Source: Seriola aureovittata
Taxonomy: Eukaryota > Chordata > Actinopteri > Carangiformes > Carangidae
Assembly (NCBI RefSeq): GCF_021018895.1
Contig: NC_079376.1
Location: 17,974,001 to 18,038,000, forward strand
Direction: 5' to 3'
Length of the DNA: 64,000 nt
The notes beneath the pieces are model-generated. The model saw nothing but the letters and a program-made list of their open reading frames with translations. It made no database searches and had not been told where the DNA came from. Below are positions 21,650 through 34,645 of the stretch, piece after piece (the stretch's first letter is position 1; every line of letters begins with the position of its first letter). Made by a program: the position numbers and the translations under genes.

Positions 21650-23574
21650 ATGCTTGGAGCAGTTAAAATGGAAGGACACGAACACACCGACTGGAGCACC
21701 TACTACGGAGAGCCCGAGGTGGGTACCTTAAATATATATATTTTTCCGTCTAAAGCCGATCCCATTTTATACAACTCAGTATTAGCCCTGAGATAATATT
21801 AACTTTGTGATCAAATATTGACTTGAGGCGCCTCCAAATCCTCCCCCATCTCCACGCAGCGCACTATCCTAACAAAGTTGCTTGACATGTAGGGGGGGGG
21901 GAAACTTTTCACTCGGATTATAATTTGAGAAGTCTATACATATCTTTACTGAATAAGATTATTTTTTGTCATGTTTCCACTCAACAAACACTGGAGCTGT
22001 TTGATTTCGTGGAGATTGATTCAAATATTTGTGTTGCAGTCGCTGTGAGCTCAGTCATATTACGTGTCAACAGTTTCATCCGCGTTGTTGTACATTTTGT
22101 CTAATTTCATTGACCTGCTTTAACTGTGGCATAGGACTACATGGATTCTCAAACTATTTCACGCGAGAGCGAGAACCCTTTATGATCATTTCAACCTTTA
22201 CCAGCCTCTGCACATTTAAAATAAGCCATTATCTTAATATTATTATGTATTATTAAATTAATAGTAATAATAGTAATCTGGTTTTATTAGTTTTAAAGAA
22301 AAACTAACCTCTATGTTTAGTAATTGCAGTTGTATTTAATTCCTGTGTTATGATTGTGCCAAATGAAACTGACGAGTTCCTCTTTCCCTCACTGACAGTG
22401 TTACACCTCGGTTGGCAACATGAACGCGGGCCTGGGAATGAACTCTATGAATACCTACATGAGCATGTCCGGCATGAGCACCACTGCCAACATGACGGCC
22501 AACTCCATGAACATGTCATACGTCAACACGGGCATGAGTCCCTCCATGACCGGGATGTCACCGGGCACCGGAGCCATGAACGGCATGGGCGCAGGCATGA
22601 CGGCCATGAGCGCAGCCCTGAGCCCCAGTATGAGTCCCATGACCGCGCAGCCCGCGTCTATGAACGCCCTGACATCCTACAACACCATGAACGCCATGAG
22701 CCCCATATACGGACAGTCTAACATCAACAGGTCCAGAGACCCTAAGACCTACCGCCGGAGCTACACGCACGCCAAACCCCCGTATTCCTACATTTCTCTC
22801 ATCACCATGGCCATTCAGCAGTCTCCCAGTAAGATGCTGACACTGGCCGAGATCTACCAGTGGATAATGGACCTCTTCCCTTTTTACCGACAGAACCAGC
22901 AGCGCTGGCAGAACTCCATTCGCCACTCTTTGTCATTCAATGACTGTTTCCTCAAAGTGCCCAGGTCGCCGGATAAACCCGGGAAAGGCTCCTTTTGGAC
23001 TCTGCACCCGGACTCCGGGAACATGTTTGAGAACGGCTGCTACCTGAGGAGGCAGAAGCGCTTCAAGTGCGAGAAGAAGATGGCCATGAAGGATACCGGC
23101 CGTAAGGGAGGGGACGGCGGCTCCTCCAACAGCAGCTCTGAGAGCTGCAACGGCAACGAGTCCCCGCACTCCAACTCCTCCTCCAGCGACCACAAAAGGT
23201 CCCTGTCGGACATGAAGACGAGCCAGGCCCTGAGCCCAGAGCACGCCGCCGCCTCCCCGGTGTCGCAGGGGCAGCACCTCATGTCCCAGCATCACTCGGT
23301 CCTTGCCCACGAAGCGCATCTGAAGCCGGAGCACCACTACTCCTTCAACCACCCCTTCTCCATCAATAACCTCATGTCCTCGGAGCAGCAGCATCACAAA
23401 ATGGACCTAAAGACTTACGAGCAGGTGATGCATTACTCCGGCTATGGCTCCCCCATGGCCGGGGCTCTTTCCATGGGCTCCATGGCGGGGAAAGCCGGTC
23501 TGGATTCTTCATCCATACCTGACACAACTTACTACCAAGGCGTCTATTCCAGGCCAATCATGAACTCCTCATAA
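21650..23574 (+). CDS. foxa2: Forkhead box protein A2 (HNF3-beta / axial), complete
   Basis: Pioneer transcription factor of endoderm, notochord, floor plate and liver. The two coding exons, 21650-21718 and 22399-23574 (stop TAA), are joined in phase 0 by a 680-bp GT-AG intron and give 414 aa. The start [11 protein letters not shown] is the family N-terminus. An in-frame ATG just before it (21647) would add one Met; the second has the better context (A at -3). Residues 24-135 are a Met/Ser/Asn-rich activation region. The forkhead domain spans about 147-240, from [17 protein letters not shown] through [15 protein letters not shown] to the [12 protein letters not shown] basic wing. Thr146 in RRSYTHA corresponds to the AKT site Thr156 of mammalian FOXA2. 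A Ser-rich linker leads to [12 protein letters not shown] (Groucho/TLE-binding eh1-like motif) and the terminal [13 protein letters not shown]. The [16 protein letters not shown] flank and C-terminus identify foxa2, not foxa1 or foxa3. Confidence 0.98.
21719..22398 (+). other. foxa2: foxa2 intron
   Basis: The donor GAG|gtgggt and acceptor ctgacag|TGT join Glu23 to Cys24 without a frame change. A G-homopolymer of about 10 lies near 21892-21901. No further exon is seen. Confidence 0.9.
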
Positions 23575-23990
23575 ACTCTGCACCCCTCCTTCCGATGTGG
23601 ACTTTCTTTCCTTCAATTTGTACATTTGTAAAAAAAAATATAGAGTTTGTGTACAATATGTATTTCAGATATTTTTGATGTTTCCCACCGTTTTAGTTGT
23701 CGAGTTTGTTAGTAGCCTTATTATTTTGAGAAAGGATGTTGATAATAATTATAATTAAAAGTAACGATAATGTGACGAGATCTGTTCAGAAGTCGGCTTC
23801 AGGAATGGACCCCAAAGACAAACAAAAACGTGCTGTAAAATAGCCTCCATCTGCATAACTGGATTCCTAAATGAATTTAAATGCCTCGCAGGATTTCTTC
23901 AATCATTTGTGTGATTCCTATTTATGGCTTGTATATGTGTATTCTTGTAGTGACAAGAACAGAATCTATATTAAAGTGTTATTGGTTTTG
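23575..23990 (+). other. foxa2: foxa2 3' UTR
   Basis: The sequence after the TAA is AT-rich, with ATTAAA signals at 23754-23759 and 23970-23975. An AATAAA at 24538-24543 could give a longer form. The end position is inferred from these signals. Confidence 0.5.
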
Positions 23991-24017
23991 TTTTCTGAAT
24001 ATGACCATGTTTGACCG

Positions 24018-24098
24018 TTATTATTACTATCATCATTATTATCATAATTATTATCATTATTATCATTATTATTGTTACTATAACTACTAATTATTATA
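24018..24098. repeat. (ATTATC)/(ATT) trinucleotide-like low-complexity run
   Basis: Imperfect ATT/ATC units directly after the foxa2 transcript end. They encode only a Tyr/His-rich frame. Confidence 0.85.
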
Positions 24099-24099
24099 C

Positions 24100-27000
24100 T
24101 TCAACAGTAGTGCTAGCCTAGCAGAGGAAACCATTAAATGCTGTTAAGAGTTACTGGGGGTGGACTTTGGGGCTAAGGTTAAATGAATAGAACAGAATAT
24201 AAGCAGAAATATTACACATTAAATACAAACATTACTTTTGATTACAGTTCACGTTAAACACATATTAAATATTAAAAACTAAAATTTGTGAAGAGGAAGA
24301 TACAAATAAGGACAGAATTTTTTTATAACATGAATAATAACATCGACGCATTCTTCTTATATTCAGGGGTACATAAGATCAGTTTCCCGGTAATAATATA
24401 TAATGATATATAGATATATATATTTTTTATTTTTTTATTTTTTCTTAATTGATACGGCGCATATATTTTCCGCAGGGATTAATCGCTTTGCTGGACAACA
24501 CTGAGCACAATGCTCTCAATTTGTCATTTAAATGTAAATAAAACAAACACACTCTCATTAATCCAAAACATAAATTTGGATATTTATGGGGGAAAAAAAG
24601 TTTATCCACCACATCAGCAGCTTTGTGATATTCTAAGACTGATGTGACGAGGAAAACAAGACAACCCCACAGAGAAGCAGTTCAGAAAAAAGAGAGTGAG
24701 CTGAGATATATAAACCCTATTCCAAGTATGCTGCAAATAAAAAGGAGTGTTTTCTGCAGAAATTTTCCCCGTGCAGAGACTCGCTAACATACATGTGTGT
24801 AGGCTATATAATTTGATGTGGCTGATAGGCAGCTGCTGACTCCCAGTGTGCAGGAGGAGCTGGTCAAATACTAACTTTGTAAATTTATTCAATCAGCCAT
24901 TTAAATTCCCACACACATACAGTGAGACATATTATGATTCAGGCTGTCACTCACACACCCTGCCTGCCTGCCAGTCACCCAGGTTGATCCCACTTCCCCA
25001 CACATCCACACACAGGCACAGTCTCTCTCTCTGTCTCACACACACACACTGCAAAGTTTAGATCAGTGACTAAGATTAAGTGTCATTGTCACATAAAACA
25101 GCGTCCCGTGGCGCAGGAGAATAGTAGCTGGAAAAGGGGGCTGATTTGGGAACAGAGCCGCCTCAATGCGCTGCTCTAACTTCTATCCTCACAATCTGGG
25201 GTCCATTGTCTACTCCCTATTTTTAAAGTAGTTGGACCCTCCCCTCTTGTTAGATAAGATAGGCGAGTTGTCGTCCAAATGAATCGAGCCCCCCCCCCCG
25301 CCTGTTTTCCCCTGCTGAGCTCAAATCCAAGGCCAGGGGAGTTTGGGGACATTTCTGCTCCCCTTATAACCAAATAACACCCCTTCGCCTTCTGAACACG
25401 TAGGGCCTAAAGTGTGCGTTTATTCTCCAGACCCTCTTTACAGATCGTACTTTAAACAGCGTGATCTGCGAATAAACAAAGCCAGTAAACAATAGAGTGG
25501 AGGCTATGCCCACATATAGGAAGAGTACACACACAAACCAAATTGCACAAGTGTAAACTTTGAATAGGACGCCGCAGCTCTGTAAATTTACACAGACATT
25601 AAATTTCGTTCTATTCATTTTAGACATATAATGCTAAGCTGATTTTTTTTATAGCACACTGATCGATATCTCTGTAAAATAATCATTTTTTTAACTAGCG
25701 GGGCAGTGAAATCTTTGCTTTGTGCTAAAGTCAACAGTGACAGAGTTTGAGCTCAAATAAATGCCGTGATGTCTGGAGCCCTTTGCAGAAGGCAGAAGGC
25801 GAGCTTCTACAATGGGCTCCTGTGTGGCTTGCCAACAACAAGCACCGGCTATTTTGCACAGGTATGAAGCTTTTATTTTCTACAACGCTCTCTTTAGTAT
25901 TTTGAATCTTTATTTTCTTTTAACTGGGAGAGAGAGGTGGTTTGATGGCCGTTCCCGGACATGCATGGGGAGTAGGAGGGGTGGTGGTGGGGGGGTGGGG
26001 TGCAGAGGATGATATCCTAAATTCATGAGAAAGGAGACCTATTGGATTTCACGACAGGGTGGTGCAAAGCTGAGGGGATCTGCAGGTTGTGTGCTAGAGG
26101 TTGCTTCAAGTTTCTGTGTCTTTGAGCATCGTGATGGAGAGGGATCCTGTTGCTCTGCAAAAAATTTTAAAAAAGTCATAACAACTAATTTAGTCTTGTT
26201 GTTGGTGCATCTTTAAATTGCAACTTTTAAAAAGCGATTGAAAAAAAATGCAGAGGATGAGAGAATCGCATCCGTTTTCAATGGTGGTGATCTCTTAAAA
26301 CTAAACCACCTCACAAGGCAGCAACACTTCATCAGCATCTAGAAACTATCACCTCATTCAAGAAAATGCATATTGATTTTTACTGGAGAATCTACAGCGG
26401 ATCTGATCACTTGTTCAGTGACATATGAGACTCAATGTGGACCTATGACTTGTTGGGATGGATATTTTTTGCAGTGTGCGGCTGATTGATATCATTGCCG
26501 CTGCACTGTTGTCATGAAAACGAGCTTCGCTGCAGCCCTTACCCTGCTGCTGCCTTATTATCAGACCAGTATGAAAATACATTTTTACACGGTATATTAC
26601 AGTTATTGTTAAATATACATAAAACATTTCGTGATTGTGATTTAATAAATTAGGCTACATGCTTTTTCTTATTCAGAAATCGGAACTTTATTATAGATGT
26701 ATTATCATTTAAAATAGGTTATGTTATTAATATAATATACATTTAATAACAACAATAATAATAATAACAATGATAATAATAATAATAATACTACTAATAA
26801 TAATAGTAATAATAGAGCCACTCATAATTCTGCACTGATGCTTTTACAAAATAAAGTCGAAGAGGCCGTGTTTAAATAACTAATTCTTCTAAATCTTAAG
26901 TAGATGGAGAGCTCTCCAAAATGTCCATTTGCCAACATTAAACAATTGTGTCCCGACGCGTCTCTCCTCCGACCCTTTAGAGGCGGGATAACCCCAGTCA

Positions 27001-27600
27001 AGCCCTCTCTAGTGCACGCTGAGATGGGAATGGCCTTTTGGAGCTTTGCCGGTTCAAAGGTAACCGACCTCAATCTGTACTGACGGACAAAAGTTCGCCG
27101 AGGCCACATCACTGCACCTTCCCCATCTCTTTAACTTTGTACTGGCTTTTCCATCTAGGGAGGATAGCCTACCTCTGCAGCCCCATGGCGCGCCATCATA
27201 GACGAGCACATCTGTTGTTATAGCAACTGAATAAAGGATGGTCCAGCCTGTTGATCCTTTTTTTACTCCGCTAACCTGATTTCTCCGCATTTCTTGTGGA
27301 CGCATTTGCATATTTCTTGATTAAAGGCCTGGACGTCAGACCGCGATCTCACAAAGACACAAAGCTGCACAAAGACCGTGGCTGAAGGTCGGTGACAGAA
27401 TTGCTGCAGTTACTGAAATATTATGTAGTTCTGTTAAAACGAGGCATGCATGAGAGGGCAATAATATAGAGACACAAAATCTGCTATTCATAATTCAGCT
27501 TCCTTTTTTTTATCAGTAGCAGATTGTAATAGAACAATAACCAATTTACATATTTTCCTGTTCATGCCTTTAAATAGCATCTAATTGTACCAGACCGCCT
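24100..27600. other. Intergenic, immediately downstream of foxa2
   Basis: No gene is supported. It is mostly AT-rich with a C11 run at 25289-25299, a GGT/GGG-rich stretch near 25975-26010, and a TAA-repeat at 26745-26815. A complex, moderately CpG-containing stretch at about 26930-27370 may be regulatory. Confidence 0.6.
26745..26815. repeat. (AAT)n trinucleotide run, imperfect
   Basis: Imperfect AAT/TAA units with scattered substitutions. Confidence 0.85.
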
Positions 27601-28330
27601 AAGTGAGACATTTTCCCTACAGCAATGCATTATAACGCCTAGGCGAGTTTGGGCCTCTATTTTTAATGACTCAGTTCCCTATGAGCCATCCACCCATGGG
27701 CGTCAACTGATTATAGCAGGGTAAGAGTGCTATCAGTCACCTGCGGTTTTATGCAGGACAGAGAAAAAAATGAATAAAAAATGTTAGAAAAATATACGGA
27801 AGTTCCCATTAGGGCAGTAGCAGCCGATAAAATGAGCATGTCACAGCAGAATAGTGTGGTAATCACTCCTCCAGTCGGCCTAACAAAGACTCTTGGATCA
27901 TCACTAATGGCTCGTCTGATTAGGCTGTAAGTCTGTAGACTATATTAAATCAGGTGAAGAGTTATTTCAGGGAGTCAGATGGTGTTATATACAGCAGGGT
28001 GTCTGCCGCACCTTCAGGCTCTGCGCTGCAGCCCGCTGACTGGAACACCCAAGTAGATCTGTCTCCATGACGACGGCGGGACACCGGTCCAACAAGCTGT
28101 AATTCTGTCTCAGCCTTTTGCAGGGGAGGGACAGTCCACACTAGCCCGACTTAACTCCTCTTTCACCAGAAATACTCCTAATCCCATATCCTAGCAAGGC
28201 AAACTGCCGTCCCTCAGTATATTAAAGGGACCACAAAGTCAAAACGCAAAGCCACCCATGGTTTCTCAGCAGGCGGCCCGTCCCGGTGCGAAGCTCCGTC
28301 CTCCCGTCCGTCCATAGACCATAACCGATG
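27600..28330. promoter_or_regulatory. Candidate Shh-responsive (floor-plate-type) enhancer of foxa2
   Basis: A complex, repeat-free block lies 4.0-4.8 kb past the foxa2 stop. It contains GAACACCCA at 28043-28051, the GLI-site sequence I recall for the mouse HNF3-beta floor-plate enhancer, which is also located 3' of that gene. Homeodomain cores are nearby (CTAATGG 27904, GATTAGG 27919, GTAATTC 28100). CCACCCA cores near 27690 and 28252 are weaker GLI-like matches. The match is seen directly; enhancer function is inferred. Confidence 0.45.
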
Positions 28331-28422
28331 TGTCTCAAATTTTCTTCGCACTTATTTACCGGCAATGAATAAATTTGTTAGGCTTTAAGCTATTATAACT
28401 GTTTAATGACGAAAAGTGCATC

Positions 28423-28440
28423 TGTGTGTGTGTGTGTGTG
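28423..28440. repeat. (TG)9 microsatellite
   Basis: A short perfect run. Confidence 0.85.
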
Positions 28441-29890
28441 GAGGGGATATTGTTGAGACTGAGATATCAAATTTAAGGACACAACTTAAGTTTTAGATGA
28501 AAATATTTAAAATAAAAATCTGTGCTCATCTAATCAATGAATAATTATTTTGATCTCTATTATAGCTGTAGTGCTGCTGTTTTATTATTATTTTTATTTA
28601 CTGTCATTATTGTGTATTCTTTTCTAATACTGGCTAATAATTGGCTAATATGATGAGTGCACAACCAAACTGGATTAAAAGTTTTGATACCAGCCTGCAC
28701 AATATAAAAAATGATAATTTGCTTTAAAATTAAAATTGAAATTATAAAGTAAGCTTCAATGCTAATTTGTATCCTAATTAAAATGACAAAAAATAATAAT
28801 TTTGTTGTCAATTTTTAGACTGAAATTTAAATTAAATTAAAGTAAGGTTAATATAAATACACGTACATGTCTGCATTCTGCATTATTATAGATTATTTTG
28901 CTATTTCAGGCCAAAACAATGAATTCAAAAACATGAAGTAATCTACAGATTGGGCACATTGGGCAAAAATATTAGTGCATAATTTATCAATACAATTCAA
29001 ACTGTACTATAACTTTGTCTTCCTGCTGTTGTTCACATTGTTTCACTGTGTTTTAGGACTTCTAAGGCCTCAAACGCTTAGGTGCGGCTTAAATCTCCTT
29101 TATGTTATATTCTGTTTTACTAGGCTAAAGGAAATTGAGAAGTTAAATTAAATTAAACTGGAACCTCTGGCAGACAAAGGAACTGTTTGACTGACATCAC
29201 TGACTGTGATGGACTTTCCATGAAATTGAAAAAAAAGATTTTTGGATGAGTCTTCAAATTAAAGTTGTCAGCATTTGTAAATTATGCACATATAGTTTTA
29301 TATTATGTTATTATATACTGTTGTTAATATCTAAATGTTTGGTTATTATATGTTGTGGAAAACAATCTGCAGTGAGTAGAAACTAACAGAGAGGTCTTTT
29401 CTTCTGATCACAGAAATATCCTTTAGATTATAATCAGGGATTTACAGATGTGCAGAAAAGCCATAGATACTATACTCATTTCTTCTCCCTTCCTACTGTT
29501 CACATAAAAACATGACTCCTTCCTCCTTTCTATTTTTACCTTTTTTTTCTTTCAACTGAAAATACATTTTACAACAAGAGGCAGATTTTACATCATAACT
29601 ACTCCCTTCTTACAATAATTAAAGGTCACAATATAACGTAGTGAAAAGTTTCAGTCAAAATAACTGACTGATGTGGCCGTTATTTTTCAAAACTAGATGT
29701 ATGAGGGCCAGGTTAGGGTTCTGTTATGATGGCGCAAGAGGTGTGTGTTGGAGAGAGAGAGATCATGAGACAGAAAGCGAGAGAAGGATGGCAGGATAGA
29801 CAGGGTGAGAATGCGGTCGATGACTGTGATGTGTCTGCACTCTTCTGACATGACTATGTGACATTCCAGTGCAGAACTCCTTCATGTCCT

Positions 29891-29894
<4 letters not shown>

Positions 29895-29933
<39 letters not shown>
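29895..29933. repeat. (GA)19 microsatellite
   Basis: A perfect purine-only dinucleotide run. Confidence 0.95.
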
Positions 29934-29935
<2 letters not shown>

Positions 29936-30939
29936 CCATCAACAATGCCCATTGAGTACTGTGAGGCAGCAGCTGGTGGGACGTGCAGTGACCTAAAGGC
30001 GATCTATTCAGGCCAGCACGGGGTGCCTCTCACTACCCTGCTGCTTTTATATGGCTGGAAGTGGATGGATGGTCAGTGTTTATCTTTGTAAAGTATTGCA
30101 ACACAGGTCTGCCATCATGCAAATGGAAGGGAAACGGTCTCCACCTTACCAAACTAACTGAGGTTTCATTAGGGGACCAACTGAAAATCAAGGGTGATGG
30201 AGATCATGTAAATGTCTGATGAAAAAGATAAAACGGCGATGACAGTCCAAGCTTTTGTCTCTCAGGAGTGCTGAAGTGAGACTCAGAGGAGGGGAAGATT
30301 AGCTTCTCAAGGAGAAACATAACGTGTACAGAAAAACCCTTCATGCAAGATAACGTATGTGTGATCAACCAGGCAGAAAGATACAATATTGGATGGAGAT
30401 TAAAGGTGCTCAAAATATGAAGTTAGGTATTGCTTGGGTTGACTGCTGGAAACATTTGTGTGCATGCACGCACTCATGCTTCTAGCCCCTCTTTGGTAAT
30501 TCTACAGGCATTTCCCAGTGGGTCTCATGCCTGTCTTTGAGATCAAACCTTGTTGGCAAAGCTACCATAAAGCGATATGTCAGTCAGCTGTGGTAAGGGG
30601 ATGCCTGCTTGGCTGTGATTGATCTGCCAAGGTTTCTTTATTCCCCATGAGGCTCGATACCTCCAGGTTTTAGATTCAGCAGTTGCCAGTGCTGATGGAT
30701 ATCTGGGGCTTCTGCTTTTGGAATAGTACCACATTATATCCTCTTTTTCTGACCCATTTCCACCCGCTGTGGCACATTCAGCAGCACATGGTCATAACAT
30801 GGAAGCCAACATACTGCAGTATCTCCTCACTTCCCCCTCAGCTCCAGTTCCAGGAAGTGGAGGCAAAGCTTTGCCAGCCAATCACAGCGAAGGACACCCA
30901 ACTCATTAAAAGTTAATGAAACCTATAAACGTGGTGCGC

Positions 30940-31930
30940 CAGCGATTCATTTAAACCCCCAATCCAATCTCCTCTCCCAGCAAAGGCAAACAAGCCCGTG
31001 TGCCCCCAGTGCCGTCCTCGGAATAACAAACTACGGAATATTTTGTCCTGCATATGTTCTTCTATGCAGACATGTGCACTGTGATAGGCTATCTTACAAT
31101 GGGACTTGTCCAATTTAGTGAATGCCAGGATGGCGTTCTGCAGGGGTGAATTCTGTAATCTGTGTCCGAGCTGAATTTAATGCCTTTACTTTACACTGCA
31201 CTGCTTGTCGGAAATGGCCACAATAGATATGCCATTTCAACATTCATGAGAATCACTGACATTCAAATAATGTGCTCATTTTAATACCGTATGAGTGTGA
31301 GCTAAAAAAAAAAAAAAAACCTGTCCTCACGGTCATGCAAGTCTCAAGAACTATTCTTGATCCATGCAGATGTGAGGGTAAGCCCTCTTTCCCTTCAGAT
31401 AAACCCTGTTCTCCCTGCTCACTGTCTATTCACCTAATAGCATTGCAGCTCTCAATTTGATAACAACCCATCAACAGCAATAAAGTGCCACCTTACAAGT
31501 GTCCAAATCTTAAGTGTGGAACAATATCCCCCCTTGTCTTTAAGACCTCCATTTCAACACAGCCCCAGTGCCCCATAGTGCTTCCCTTGGGGGATTCAAA
31601 TTAAATTCTCCCCATGTATAGCGCCACTGTCTGCCCGCTAATGAATTCCCATACCCTGACTTGAATCAAATTAATCCCCAATTTAATCCCATATAAATGG
31701 CTGTGTTATTTATAATGGAAAGGCTGATGCTCAGTTGAAGGATTGAGGAAAGCTGGGAGATGTCTATAGGGCTGTTGAACAGATTATGGTGAAGGATGAG
31801 GCCTCTATGTTTTCCCAACTGCAGAGTAGTCCCCTGATACACACTATTTAACCCTCGCCTGCTTGACGCTGACAGAAACATGACGGCGTTTGTCACTTAA
31901 TATCCTTTCAGATTAAGGAGTCAACTGGCA
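30940..31930. promoter_or_regulatory. Complex block with tandem K50-homeodomain sites
   Basis: About 1 kb of mostly repeat-free sequence with many TAAT/ATTA cores, including TTAATCCC at 31671-31678 and again at 31683-31690. TAATCC is the OTX/GSC/PITX recognition core. An A-homopolymer interrupts it near 31304. Enhancer-like by motif content only. Confidence 0.3.
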
Positions 31931-31959
31931 TATTTATTGGTCAGAGCAGGGATGCTCTT

Positions 31960-34600
31960 ATCTTGAAGTGCCCAGCAGAAGGATAATGTAATGTGCGAAA
32001 GGTGCACATACTGCATATCATAAGGTATTTGTGAGGGCCTTGGTTACAGTTAAATTAGCTGTGAGCTCAGACTTGTTACAACCAGCCACTGTTTGAGGTC
32101 ATAGTGTCAGGGACAGTTGTGTTTATGTATTGATGCAAATTTCACACTGGCTTCCTTTCATATGCAAACCTGTCATGGGAAGAGAAGTTGCATATTTTTT
32201 GGGTACAACTCCCACTTTTTAGATTGGAGGGCTACCGCCTTGAATGATTTTAGCCACCAATAGGTGAATGACAGGTAGTTTGTTAAAGAGCTTATTTATA
32301 CAAACAGAACAGCATCATGCGGCACGGTGATATATTACCAATGCTTTCTAGATGCAAATATAATGGTTCACTACACCGGCAGATGTATTTGAGTAAAGAA
32401 AAGTGAAGTCCAGATGGTGCCTCCAGGTTCAGTTACTGATGTGTGGCTCTGAAGACTGGAACTGTTGGACCGCCTGTTCCTGTGTTGTTTTTGGCCTGTT
32501 CATATAAGAGTCAATAGAGAATGAAAACACATCATCCAGATACACCAGCATGATGATATTTATAAAAACTGCTGCAATTTTTTTACTCCAAAATAATAAA
32601 AAAATTTAAAATCTCTGCATACGATAAATGGAATATTTGGGATTGATACACTGGATTGGAAAGTGTGTGAGCAGCCGAAAGTTAAACAGTATCAACTTTG
32701 TGATTTTATTTAGTGCATTTAAGAACGTTAGTGCAAAGTTTGTCATAAAACTGGAAGTTCAAGATCCCAAAGTTGTTGGTAAATGGAGTTGGGTTGGACA
32801 TACGACTTGCAGGCATATATAGCTTTTCAGTCTAAATGTATGATTTACTGTGTATAGTTATTAGGTAAGCAGTGGCATGGGATGGATATGAGGATGACAG
32901 ACGGTTCTGAAGTCACTTTGGCAGTTCAGAGGACAGTTTGGAGCCTTTAAAGCTCGGTCCACCAAATGTCTGAACAGCTATGGTTTATTGAGGCATCTGT
33001 AAGCTTACTCATTTTATTGCCAAGCTTGGCTCGTGTACCTACCGTGATGGAGAGGGAGAGAAAAAAAAAAAACACACACACACAAAAGTTTGCTGTTTGC
33101 CTTCATTCCACCAAATCCTTGACAGCCGTGCTATAGCCCATCACTATTCACACCATTGTGCTGTCACAACAACTAAACACATCATTTGTGTTGCAGAAAC
33201 TCATCCTGTATGTATCCAATACCAAATGTTTGGCGACTGAGAGAGGCGATGGTGGGTGGGGTGGGGGGGTTGCATAATTTGCTAGGAAACATTTTACCGA
33301 ACATTTGGTGATAAAAACGCCGGCGTCGGCCCCGAGGCTTAAAGCAATTAATTCAGGATCCTGACATAAACTCTCCAATCCTTTGACAGCTTGGAGCTGA
33401 AATAAAAATGCTAGTTCTCCTGGGAACGGCAGGAGATAGCTGGCTCTTTTCTGGACTGTTTGCTCACTGGCCCTGAGAGCAATCTTCCCCAGTCAGAATG
33501 AAATGCAAGGACACAAACAATGTACCGGCGAGAGAATGGGAGATGGGGAATGAACAGTTTGGACTATTTGCTCAGCAGAAGGGCAGCCACAATGGCCGGC
33601 CCATGGCTTTCCCATGCATCAAGCCTCTTAGTCTTAGGCCTCCCTTTGTTGCCTGGTTTCTTCTTCCCTGGCCAGATAAGAGCCCAGCTGCCCTATACTT
33701 TTAATTCCCATTGTACACCATACTGTATGGTCATTTATCTGTCCACATTCTGCCTGCCATGACGGTGTTGTCTAATTGAACGGGTTATCACATGTGTATC
33801 TCTGTTCACCTTAGCATGTGTACTCGTTTAGGGATTGAATCGCTTCCACTTTGGTATAAAAGGCAGGGTGGCAGCCGGCGAGGGGGGATAGCGGCTGACC
33901 CCTCTTCTCTTCTTAGAGGAGGCAGCACAAGTCAAGCACAGGGTGCGATAACGATACCCAAGTGGATTTTTGCCTAAGCTGATGCCGAATTTCCAGTTTT
34001 ACAGTCATTTGGATCATTATCAAGCGGAAAGAGAATGAGAAGAGTTGGGTTTGGAAAGTGAGAAATATCAAGGTGTGTATAAAAGTAATAAACAGTAAGG
34101 TGTCCTATTTCAAGAAGCCGACAAAGATGTACTTTTCCAGCCAAAAGCTGAAAGCTTCTGAGGGCTCTTGAGGGAGAAATGAGATGCGGTCATTATATGA
34201 CCTAATGGCAACTCCAGCCAGAAGAGAGGGCAAACAGAGCAAGTGTAGTGGCTCTGGCTGAGAGAAAGATCCATATTGTGCTCTTTTGTTTTGGTTTGTT
34301 GGTTTGTGTTTGCATTTACATTGACCAGTTCTCTGCTGAATGTGTATTCACACTCAATACATGTAATGTTGTCTGCGTGGCAGGAAATGGAAGTAGCGTG
34401 CTTCCCAGTTGAAGTCTGCTGGGAATAAAATAACAATAGTAAATGTGTCCGAAACAAACAAACAAACACACAAACAAAAAGAGGAGGAGTGGGATGTCAC
34501 AGGAGAATCAATACACATAAGATGAAGGAGCATATTCATGCATGTGAGCAGACACTCGCCTAAACACAAACACAAACACACACAGACACACACACACCCA
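31960..34600. other. Intergenic, no gene seen
   Basis: Mixed sequence. The segment about 33290-33480 is more complex and has an AATTAATT core. Short CA-like stretches lie near 33073 and 34570. No coding signal is supported. Confidence 0.55.
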
Positions 34601-34636
34601 TCCCCCTCTGTAAAGGTTGTGGTGTCAGGGACCCCC

Positions 34637-34645
34637 TGGGTGGTC
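34637..34645 (-). promoter_or_regulatory. Exact GLI consensus site (GACCACCCA)
   Basis: TGGGTGGTC on the plus strand is the exact complement of the GLI consensus. It is one of two such sites within 1 kb, 11 kb past the foxa2 stop. Binding is inferred. Confidence 0.35.

Larger units (their letters stand above)
28340..30900. other. Intergenic, AT-rich, no gene seen
   Basis: Contains (TG)9 at 28423-28440 and a GA run at 29895-29933. The rest is AT-rich with no domain-bearing frame. Confidence 0.6.

Noticed and set aside
22350..22721. A 123-codon plus-strand frame rich in His, Glu and Arg
   Set aside because: An out-of-frame shadow of the foxa2 coding exon; the ATG-rich sequence reads as HE/HD repeats in this frame.
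22558..23397. Antisense frames of 122 and 154 codons across foxa2
   Set aside because: Shadows caused by GC-rich codon composition of the foxa2 exon, with no domain.
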